From Paraspadella gotoi (lineage: Eukaryota; Chaetognatha), in NCBI GenBank assembly GCA_051294375.1, contig CM119263.1, positions 14,276,414-14,340,413 on the forward strand: DNA of 64,000 nt, in the 5' to 3' direction. Of the stretch, positions 36,537 to 48,759 are shown piece by piece. Positions within the stretch are counted from its first letter, which is position 1. Every line of letters begins with the position of its first letter. Under the pieces are notes generated by a model that saw only the letters and a program-made list of their open reading frames with translations, was not told the origin of the DNA and ran no database searches. The translations under genes and the position numbers were made by a program.

Positions 36537-39500
36537 ATGTCTTTACCGTCGGCGACAATCAAGACGGAGCGCGCCGATATGGACGACAGCGGCGCGGCGC
36601 CGTCCTTCCATTTACTTTCTGCAGATGGCGTCGCTCTTCGGTCGCCGATGCCACCACCACGCAAAAGCAGCTCAGCGCCAAAGGACTTGAGCGAGATGGC
36701 GTCTCGCCGAATTTCGTCCGATGGGGCCGGCGTTAAACTTTCGCTATCTGACCGTTATCCGACGATAGTACAGGCGATTCTTGCCGGGGGTAGCGGCTCC
36801 GGGCAAGAGACGAAGCGCGAGTCAGTGACGCTTGAGCCGACGGCCGCGGACTCCCCGCCGCGCATCCCCTTTCCACGAATTGTCAAAGCTTTGAGCGCTC
36901 AAGAGGCCAAAACGCAGGACAATTTAGTGACTCAATCAATACAGGCAACGCAAACATCGTCAGGGGGGACGGAATTGAATCGCGAGCGAAAAACTGGCGC
37001 TCGTTCTGCCTCTCACTGCTTTAACGACTTGATACCACAATCTTTGACCGGTCCCAAAATCGAGATCACGCCTTCTAAAGGAAAGGGGTCTCCCATGGAT
37101 TTGAGTCTGGAAAGTCAAAAAGAGATTTTGAATAAATTTCACGCTGAAAATCCTGTGATGGTAAGTTATACAGTCTTGTGCAAAATATAGAGGCCACTCT
37201 AAAGCATTACGAAAATAAATCACGAGAGATTACTTCATTCTGAAGGATACTAAAGGTCAGTAATGTACATGGAAAAAGGAGCTATTGTGCAATTTTCAAT
37301 TTGCAAGCAATTTTCTTTTAAAGTAACTATTAACTAATATTGTGGGGAATACTAAATTCACCTCCCGTATAGCTTGGTAAAATTCAGGTCGTCCCATTGG
37401 CTTGGACAGCTAAGTACTCGTACACCAACCGTGAGTAACGTGTTCAATCCCCATACGGTGACGCTGGTTGAAACGTGATGGAGCCGGCATATGCTCGCTA
37501 ATAACCGTGTAGTCTATAATGTAACACTTGAATGATCAAACCCATTTTCTTTTAACTCATATATATGAATTACTTTTTCAAAAGTCAACATTTCCTAATT
37601 TTTTATAAAACATGAATACAACGCCAGTAAATAATGATTTAAATAAGGCTTTGGTTTTTTGCAGATCTTCAAAAATAGTTTTTTCACCATTTTGTTTTTA
37701 ACCAATAGTTTTTCTGGTGCTATAGCTCTTGAATGGCCGGACCGTTTTTTTTTCTACTTAAACGTATAGATTCCCCTTTTAAAAATCTACCTTTATGATT
37801 CAATCCATACTTTTAATAATACATGTTTGTAACGTGCGCAATTAAAGATTTTTAGATTGGCCTCTTATTTTTGTACAGGAGAGTGTCTTCTTTCTGATTG
37901 CTTTTCATCGATAATTTCTTCTTAGGATAAGAAGGCAAGGAAGATTTCAATACCCTGTGCAGCCATGCGGGAGATGAATATCAAGGATGGAGGTTCGGGT
38001 TTGTTTCCTAAAGATTATCAAATATGTGACAAGAGGTTAACGATTAGCGGAAGTCCAAAAGAGACGGCAGAAGATAATTGGAATGATTATTCGGTAAGGA
38101 AACCTTTATTTTTAATATAATTATACTTGTTTAGTTTTAAATAAAAACAAAGTGAAAGCTCACCAATATTAATTTGATTTAATTTAAAGCTGGTTAACAG
38201 AATTTAACTTAGAATAGAGTAGGATCCAAAGGATTTGATATTTTTCTATTTGTGATTTTGAAATTTATGTCTTGAGCTTAAAATTAATATAAATTGAAAA
38301 AATACAGCCAAATTTATTTTGCTCTAAAAATCTATTTTTGGTCAGCGCCCCCGACGAACACGCGGAAGCATGACAGGTGAAAAACGGACTCCGTCGGAAT
38401 CCGCAGAAGACGAGGAAAACGGCGGTGGAACAAAATGGCGCCGGTTTGGTGTGGGAACCAATGCGGACGACAGCTTAGTCTCGCCATGCTCCAAGACCTA
38501 CCCCGCATCGTACCCGATAGAAACTCCAAGATCGCCGTCTCACAAGTTCGCACATTCGCTGTCGCCAACGCCAACGCACTGGTTGGCCTTGTCGCCTTCC
38601 ACTCGTGGGTTCACCGTTGCCCCCAACGTGGCCAACGCCGCGTCACACACCCACGATCCTTCTTCAAATTCTCCCTCCGCCTTCGAATCCTCTTCATCAT
38701 CCCCGCGACAGATTTCTATTCCTTCCCGCGATTCAAAGTCCGTCGACTCGAAAGTGCAATTTCCTTCCCAAAACCGACCGAAGGCTGCCGCAGCAGCATC
38801 CGCCGCCACAGCAGTCACTGCAAACTCTGAATCGCAGCGTCCAAAGGTCGACGCCACCGCCGCCTCCGCCGCTGAATCCTTTTTCCCTTCGCAGCTTCGT
38901 CTCGATCCTAAAACTAATCGTTTCTCGACTTCGTCGTCGTCATCGTCGTCCACGAGTTTTTCGGAATTTAGTTCTTATCCTTTTCACCATGTCTCGCCAG
39001 CCGCCCCATCAAATCCCATCAACCCCATGAACGTTCTCTACCCAATGACGAATGCCTTCCACCCTTTTCCCTTCTCGTCTCCAATCCCAGCCTTGCCGAC
39101 GGACAACGCTCTTTACGGAGAGCCCTTTGCCCCGAAGACAGTTATCCTACCCGATGGGTCACTGCATTACACTATTCCCGCCATTCCAAGCAATCTTTTT
39201 CGCTTTCCATTGGCAGTCACGCCTCCAGAAGGGAGTATAGACGCGACGACACCTCCGCCGGCGAGAAACGCCTCGGTAACATTGAGGGCGCCGGCGTCTT
39301 CGCCCGTCTTCGATGCTTCGGAGATGGAGCAAGAGACGAAGATCGCCTGCGAAAGTATCGCCAGAAACGACGACGACGATGAAGATAATGTGGCGGTCAT
39401 GGATTTTAGTTTAGAAGAGAACGACAAGAAGGACGATGAAGGATTGGATTCGCTTACCGTTAGCATGGAGACGGAGATAGAGAAGACGACATCCTCCGAA

Positions 39501-39653
39501 GAAGACCGGGTTGAATTCGGGGAGGCTTTCAGAGCAGAGAGTAGGGTTCGAAAACAGGAGGGATTCAATGTTCCAAGAACGAAAAAAGATTGGATATTGA
39601 ATAGGGAGAGACAAAAGTCCGGCTTTGTAAAATCTGATGGTGGAAATATGTAA
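36537..39653 (+). CDS. Unrecognised Ser/Pro-rich nuclear-type protein with a CtBP motif, 699 aa
   Basis: Three exons: 36537-37160, 37926-38093 and 38346-39653; 2100 nt in frame, ending at a TAA, with AATAAA at 39710-39715. The start MSLPSATIKTERADMDD contains IKTE, a sumoylation-type site. A PMDLSLES segment near residue 186 matches the PxDLS CtBP-binding motif of repressors such as Brinker, Knirps and Snail. Two related blocks, YPTIVQAILAG (about 80) and FPRIVKALSAQ (about 115), suggest an internal repeat. The third exon has basic patches (RPRRTRG, GTKWRRFG), long Ser and Ala runs and an acidic segment with VMDFSLEEND. No zinc finger, homeodomain, ETS or bHLH domain is visible. It is therefore a candidate co-repressor or a diverged transcription factor; function is not established. 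Confidence 0.6.
37355..37520 (+). mobile_element. tRNA-derived SINE-like sequence in an intron
   Basis: The core reads TTGGCTTGGACAGCTAAGTA (A-box-like), then ACACCAACCGTGAG, then GTGTTCAATCCCC, which matches the Pol III B-box GGTTCRANYCC. Spacing between the boxes is about 40 bp, as in tRNA heads. A GC-balanced body follows (GGAGCCGGCATATGCTCGCT). No clear 3' tail or target-site duplication was found. It lies in intron 1 of the CtBP-motif gene. A decayed tRNA pseudogene is the alternative. Confidence 0.5.
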
Positions 39654-40738
39654 ATAGAAGTTTGACTCAACTGTCTAAAATATTTGTACTGTATTATCAA
39701 AACCACATAAATAAACAACAAATTATTAAAAACATTAGTCACGTTAAATAATTCTTTTTATGAAGCTAACTATTGAGATATATTATTTAATAACATTTGG
39801 CGTGCACTTAAAAAATTATCATTTATATAATTTATATAAAATTTTGCAATCAAACTTTTCATTTTTAACGTAATATGCCCTGACAGACAAACCTAAAAGA
39901 ATTGTCTTGAAAATCAAAATGAAAATGAAAAAAAAAGGGAAAAAAAGGCATTTTACTCGTAGCATCCCTTAGTCACACAGTTACCATTTAAGTGTGTCAT
40001 AACTAATAGTATTTTAACTTTGTTTTGATAAGTTTAGCGTCAACCTTAAGTATTTTTATTCTTACTTTAATTATCGTTAGTCTTTTTATTCTGAAAACAA
40101 ACTCGCGGCTCTGCTCTTTTGTTACGAAAATCAAATTTACCCGCAATGCCTCTGCCATCTTCGAAAGTCTATAGAATTTTTCCTTCGAAAATTTCGTCAC
40201 AGAATTCTTGCAAAAACCTATATTTTCACGGTAAGTGACGGTTATTATGCAATATTTGTGTATATTTTTCAATGGGGATGTTCCAAAATTCTTTGAGTCT
40301 CGTTATTTACCTCAAAACCTGTATCTTCATTGCAAACAGCATGCTCTTTGTTCAAGTTGCCATTTTGTACGTAGGTTTTTGACCAAATTTCAAAGTTTGA
40401 AAATGTTTAAAATTTTTCTTAAAGCTGTAATGCATAGTAGCAGTGAACTGAATGTACTGAGCGGGAAACAAGATATTATCTTTTCCACATGTGGCATAAA
40501 TATTATGTATGACGTACGTACAAATGTATATAGTCTCGGAAGATGAATACTTTTGAATAGTGACGTAGCAACGCTGTTATTCAGATCAGATAACTACCCT
40601 TGATTTAAATTTTAAATTGCTGTCTTTCATTGCTTTTTTAATGACGTGGCTATGCATTAATTTATAATTCGTTTTTTACCAATCCTATCTACCGTGCTTC
40701 CTGTATCTGTTAATCTTTGTATTTTCTTTTAAGCTCCT
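39654..40738. other. Intergenic region, no gene seen
   Basis: AT-rich. Contains the poly(A) site of the upstream gene. A frame of about 100 codons at 40235-40546 has no family features. Confidence 0.5.
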
Positions 40739-40838
40739 TTAACCGTGTGGATGAACGTGGCTTCATTGTCGAAAGAAACAATCTACCTCTAACGAAGTTT
40801 CTACTGGCTGCCACAAAACTATTCAATGCCTATGGTAA
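40734..40838 (+). other. Candidate 5' UTR exon of the DDX6 gene
   Basis: TTTTCTTTTAAG/CTCC provides an acceptor and GCCTATG/GTAAGAA a good donor. The only ATG inside gives a short ORF (MNVASLSKETIYL stop). The DDX6 start codon lies six bases after its own acceptor (41974/41975), so at least one upstream non-coding exon must exist; this is the best candidate seen. Confidence 0.35.
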
Positions 40839-41077
40839 GAATGGCAGGCTATATCACTCAGTCTGATCGGCATTCGCCTTTCGGAATTTCGCTGAAGGAA
40901 TTTGAATGAAGCTATGAAAGTTTATATAATATTAAAATTTCATGAAATTCATGAAATTCTATTCATTGGCACTATTTTACTTTCGCCGACTCGAACCGAG
41001 CCACTCGATTATTTTTCTATTCTCATGTATCATTACCGTGGTTTGATATTATAATCAAAAAAGTAAAGTAAATAATT

Positions 41078-41119
41078 TTATTTTCGCCGACAGGGGTTTA
41101 GGGTTAAGAGTAATTAAGG
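41078..41119 (+). mobile_element. Left end of a TIR element (copy 1), interrupted by a minisatellite
   Basis: ATTTTATTTTCGCCGACAGGGG then TTTAGGGTTAAGAG, the same end as the complete element at 47776. A second GCCGAC end in the same orientation is at 40977-40990. The right end is missing; the G-rich minisatellite takes its place. Confidence 0.5.
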
Positions 41120-41919
41120 AGTGGTTTAGGGTTAGGGGTGGTTAGCATTAGAGGTGGTTAGCATTAGAGGTGGTTAGCGTTAGAGGTGGTTAGCGTTTTA
41201 GAGGTGGTTGTTAGGCGTTTAGAGGTGGTTAGCGTTAGAGGTTGGTTAGCGTTAGAAGGTGGTTAGCGTTGGGGTGGTTATCGTTGGGGGTGGTTATTCG
41301 TTGGGGTGGTTATCGTTGGGGGTGGTTTATCGTTGGGGGTGGTTATCGTTGGGGTGGTTATCGTTGGGGGTGGTTATCGTTGGGGTGGTTATCGTTGGGG
41401 TGGTTATCGTTGGGGTGGTTATCGTTGGGGGTGGTTATCGTTGGTGGGTGGTTATTCGTTGGGGGTGGTTATCGTTGGGGGTGGTTATCGTTGGGGGTGG
41501 TTATCGTTGGGGGTGGTTATCGTTGGGGGTGGTTATCGTTGGGGGTGGTTATCTTGGGGGTGGTTATGGTTGGGGTGGTTATGGTTGGGGGTGGTTATGG
41601 TTGGGGGTGGTTATCGTTGGGGGTGGTTAGCGTTGGGGGTGGTTAGCGTTGGGGGGTGGTTTAGCGTTGGGGTAGTTAGCGTTGGGGTGGTTAGCGTTGG
41701 GGTGGTTAGCGTTGGGGGTGTGTTAGCGTTGGGGTGGTTAGCCGTTGGGGGTGGTTAGCGTTGGGGGTGGTTAGCGTTGGGGGTGGTTAGGCGTTGGGGG
41801 TGGTTTAGCGTTGGGGGTGGTTAGCGTTGGGGGTGGTTTAGCGGTTGGGGGTAATTAGGGTTTGGGGTGGGTTAGGTCTTAGTAAAGGTTAGGGGTAGTT
41901 GGGGTTTGAGGTGGTTAAT
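41120..41919 (+). repeat. G-rich minisatellite, about 800 bp, 15-17-bp unit
   Basis: About 50 copies of GGTTAKCGTTGGGGGT-type units, all with G on the + strand. Variants occur in blocks: TTAGCATTAGAGGTGG (from 41141), TTAGCGTTAGAGGTGG (to about 41270), TTATCGTTGGGGGTGG (about 41278-41555), a few TTATGGTTGGGG, then TTAGCGTTGGGGGTGG (about 41625-41840). Units differ by one or two bases in G-run length. Probably within the 5' UTR intron of DDX6. Confidence 0.95.
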
Positions 41920-41980
41920 GGCTTCTGCATACCATTTTTTTGCCTAAAAATGTAAAATGCCTAATTTTTTGCAGGCCAAT

Positions 41981-44503
<2,523 letters not shown>

Positions 44504-47460
44504 ATCCAACCCTTGCCCCTCCCTATTTTCCCTCCCTAGCCCCGCACTTTCAACACTCATGGCCGTTAAGAGCGATAATCTTAACCATCTTTAGCCCCTT
44601 CGAACTACTTCACTCATCTTTGTCATCCTGTGTATATCATTTTCTTTGGAAATGTTCTTCCTTATCATCAACAAAAAATTTCCAAACTTTCCGACTCTTA
44701 AATCATCGACTAAGGTCGTCGATACCCTCCTTCAACATTGCATCCAACCACCTGTACAAAATTTCACTCAGACCCTCATTCCAATTAAAAAAACAAATCT
44801 TTCATAAGATAGTTGCTCCAGTTTATCATAAGAAAATGTCACAGTTGCCATCTCCTAGCTGCTCTGGTCAAGATGAAAGACGCTCTCAACGCTTAACGAG
44901 CTCTTCTTCGATCAAATCTCTCATCAGATAGTTCGGCTACGATCCTCTTCCCCCCCCCCTCTTGCCCTTTCCAGCCCTTTCTCAGTTGATGCCTAAATCT
45001 ACTAATTTTTGCGGAAATAATGAATTTTTGAAAATATCCTGAACTGCTTCAAATTGGCGTGCGATCATATTCGTTCTATTTCATCTCTTCATGGGCAAAA
45101 TACGCACGCTTCATTCCGAATACAGTTTCCATTCCAGCGATTCGCACACAGCATAGGAGACCCGTGATGGCTGCCATGTAAATTCATTACCCGAGCCTCA
45201 AACGACTACAAATCTAAAACAAAGAGTAAACATGGACGGCAAATTCTAAAGTGGAGCCTCCTTCTGTGATTTTTACCCGAACCTCCATGGATCGTCCCCA
45301 AATCGTCTGATTAGAAAATTGATCGAGACAGGTTGTTTTGAGCTTTTTGAGCCTGTCGCATTCCACAATTGACTGAGTTGTTTCCAGGTAGTTAATTAAG
45401 TTGGGCATTTCGAAATAAGATTAGCATAGTTACGACATCATTTGCTTTTAAAACTTAGGAAAAGTATGATTTCTATAATTCTGAAATTTTTTTTGCTTTG
45501 GCATAATGTTGTAAATTGTGTTATAAAAACTGACAACTATTCATTTAGTTTAACCCCCGCTATTTTTGGTTAGCAGTTTGCTTTTATAACTTTTATCTAT
45601 TTTAAAACGTTCTCGATTTTTAAATTTTTGGAGAGTTTAATGTAAGAATTTACGTTTGAAGGAATTTTATTATGAGCCCAATTCTCAGTCAACCTTTCTG
45701 CAGACACTTCTGTCATTTGTGATGCTTAATATGATTGCAATTGTCAAATCTTTCAGACTATCTGAAAGTTTTAGATTTTCTTAAAAGCCGTAGCAAAAAT
45801 GAGTAAACAGAGCAGTCCCTACTCTGTCATAAATTATTTATTGCACATAAAACAATTAGCCAGTTTTTTGTGCAATTCCTTCGTTTGTTTCGTCGATCGG
45901 TTCTGTTACGTTTTATTTGTCATAGTTTCTAAACGGCGTCTATTAAGATCATGATTCAAATGAAAATTTATGATTTCAATTTAACGCAAATTGCTAACTT
46001 TAAGGTTTTTTACCTTTCTGTGAGTGAAAATTTCGTCCATGAAATCTTTAAATACTTAACTGCAAAAAAATTTTACTCGAAATGTTCGCTATTTTTTAAA
46101 TATTATCTTACATTTTCAATTAGTAGTAATCAGTAATAATTTCCGTGTTGAAGATCTTAACTTGTCTTTGGGAATAAGCTTTTACCTACTCAAATGGGTG
46201 ATAAAAAGATTTGAATGTGATACATTTTAATGCTACGTCATTGTCTCCCCTTCATAATAATTGAATGTAGATGAGATTAAGCTAGGACGCCGTTTTTAGA
46301 CGATATATAAAAAATGTATAACTTTGACACATACGAGTTTCTTGTTTAGTATGCGTCTTAGTTATTTAAGAAATAAGTTTATTCTAGTAGATTTTAAAAT
46401 ATTTTTTCCTAAATTTTTAAATAAAAAATTCAATGAAGTTTCCGACTTTGTTATAGGATTTTTATTTCATTATTTTGCTCATTGTCATGGTCTAATATTA
46501 TCATCCTGGTTTCCTGCCACAGCATTTTTCCCATTTAATCTCTCTTTCTCTTTTTACAATTTAATATTCAGTCGAGAAAATCACGGAATATTGCCTGGCG
46601 GAAACAAGTCTCCCTATTGTTTAATTTCTTTTCGAAAGCTATCAAACTATTTGGATTGCAAGAAAACTATTTTGTTACATATTTTTTTTAAAACTAAGAT
46701 ATTCTTTGCAAAATAATTTTTCGATAAAATTAAATTTTTTTTTGTATATTTTTTTTTATTTTATTAAATTATATGCGTAAAACCAATGCAATTATTTTCT
46801 AAAGGTTAATCGAAGTTGTTTGATAGCTTGCGAAACTAAAAATAAGACCTTGAAGATCAATATTTCGGTACGAAGCTAAAATCTTAAAATTTTCGTCCCA
46901 ACTTCTTGGTTTTATTTTTTCGGGCTGAGTTTTAGTAGATGAGTTTTTTCTCTTACAATGTCGCGCTCGTTTATTTAATATAAAAGTTAATTCTTATAAT
47001 AAGCAGCTAAAATATTTTAACTGTAAAAACGAGCTTACCTTGATTGGCTACCAAGGACGATTTTGTAGTAGTTAAAACAGGGAGAAACTAAAACGACGCC
47101 CACCACATTTTTTTTCGGCAACGACCATCCTGCCTTACATATTTTTATTAGACGAGAGCAGGTACGGCGTACGAATTTAATTAGGCCTTTTCTGTTTTTA
47201 ATTTTTGTATCATCAGAATACAATAGAATTTCAGAAATGCAATTAGATCAATTGTATACGCTTTATTAATTTTCTCAGATGAAGAAAATAAACAATTTTG
47301 AATCCAAACTTTGATACTATTTGATAACAGCGAACTGGGATTACCCGATCACTAGAGCCGAGATAAAAATCTTGTTTATATAGAGTGACATTGTATGTTC
47401 TACAAACTGAATTTTAACTGAATGCTCAGCTTAAACAGAACTCAAATAGTTCAATACCTG
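44504..47460. other. DDX6 3' flank and AT-rich intergenic DNA
   Basis: No gene supported with confidence. A 64-codon ATG ORF on the minus strand at 45214-45408 (MPNLINYLETTQSIVE...) has protein-like composition but no recognisable family and no visible splice partners. A 130-codon frame at 46324-46716 is Phe-rich and looks random. Confidence 0.45.
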
Positions 47461-47584
47461 TCAGTTTTATAACTCTGTTATTTTGAAATTGAATATTTTA
47501 CATATTTATTCATATTGGTACTACAAATCTGGTAAACACACGGGGCTAGGGTTTCTAACATTGATTTTGCAAAATTTTGCTTTA

Positions 47585-47770
47585 AAATGTACTGGGGTTA
47601 GGGGTTTAAGGGTAGTTAAGGGAGTTTTAAAGGGTAGTTTGGAATTACGGGTGGTTACTGGTTAGGGTTGGAGTTTAGGGTTAGAATAGGTAATAACTTA
47701 ATTTTTAATTTTAAATAATAAAATTGTTATTCAAAAAAGGCTAAAATCATAATCGAAAAAAGTAAAATTG
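47585..47770 (+). mobile_element. Fragment of the TTAGGG-rich TIR element family
   Basis: G-rich GGGGTTAGGGGTTTAAGGG interior sequence followed by AAAAGGCTAAAATCATAATC and AAAGTAAAATT, a decayed right end. Lies immediately before the complete element at 47776. Confidence 0.4.
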
Positions 47771-47775
47771 GCATT

Positions 47776-47912
47776 TAATTTTATTTTCACCGGCTGGGGT
47801 TAGGGGGTGTTTAAGGTTAAGGATGGTTATAGGGTGGCTTAGGGTTAAGGGTGATTTAAGTAATTTTTCAAAAGAAGCCAAAACCCCAGTCGGCGAAAGT
47901 AAAATTTTAGCA
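47776..47912 (+). mobile_element. Short TIR element (MITE-like), about 137 bp
   Basis: The left end TTTTATTTTCACCGGCTGGG and the right end, read in reverse complement (AATTTTACTTTCGCCGACTGGGG), are inverted repeats of about 27 bp with three or four differences. The interior reads GGTTAGGGGGTGTTTAAGG, repeating TTAGGG/TTAAGG-like motifs. No ORF. Target-site duplication not resolved. Confidence 0.7.
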
Positions 47913-48759
47913 ATATCTAATATATTACAACATAATTCATAAAACGCATTATCGGTACCAAGGAGTCTTGAATAATGTCTTGTTTGGCTTAAATGGCGTT
48001 CTCGTTTGAATTCTACCGCTTTACCACAATGTCCTTGGCCCTCTGTGGCCGATTTGGTTGTCTCATTTGTTGAATCATATGACGATACGGGGAAGAACAT
48101 CGCATTTCTCAAGATTTTTCTGTTTATATCACCACATTATAATTAGCTCTATATTTTGAAGCCTTTTTCGGCATTATTAAAAAAATTATTATCCTTGTGG
48201 GGTGTGGTTTATTAAAAGATTTAGTAGAAGGAAGACAGTAGGAATTGTTGGATCGGAAAAAGTTGCAATTAAAAAATAAAATTTAATAAATAGAAATTTA
48301 CCGACATACTCGACTAAATTTAAATGAAATTAAAAGTAATTGAAAAAAAATTTATTGAAAATAGTAAATTTTATTAATATGAGTCGGTATTTAGCTTGTC
48401 AACGACGTAATCCGCCAATTCTCTCAAAGTAAATTCGTTGTCCACAACCGATTTGTTTTATATCCTTGAGATAACATGTTATATAAATTGTGAGGTTTTA
48501 ACCGTATGGCGTTATTCTCATTTTTGAAATCTTAAAACTCGTTAAATAACAGAGTTAACAAATTGTGCCAAATTAGAATGAGATTTTTGTAAGCTATACC
48601 GCTTTAGCTTCTTAATTTTAAACTTTTCATTTTCAGCCTGCGGATTTTAATAAGTTTTTTTTCTTCTTGGATTAAGTCATTCCATCGATATTGTGTCATC
48701 ACCCTTGATGTAGTTTGTGGCAATACTAAGAATCTGTAATAGATGACTCTCTTTGTGCA
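47913..48759. other. 5' flank of the IP6K gene, no gene seen
   Basis: AT-rich; probably includes the IP6K promoter and possibly a 5' UTR exon, but none could be fixed. Confidence 0.4.

Noticed and set aside
41242-41758. Three overlapping open frames of 120-150 codons, Gly/Val/Trp-rich
   Set aside because: They are reading frames of the G-rich minisatellite and are open in every frame because the repeat lacks stops on this strand.
41120-41919. Array considered as CRISPR-like or true telomeric repeat
   Set aside because: No spacers, eukaryotic context, and the unit is not TTAGG or TTAGGG; it is a minisatellite.
45214-45408. 64-codon ATG frame on the minus strand
   Set aside because: Composition is protein-like, but there is no recognisable domain and no supporting context. 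Noted in the intergenic entry only.
46324-46716. 130-codon Phe-rich frame
   Set aside because: AT-rich chance ORF without family features.
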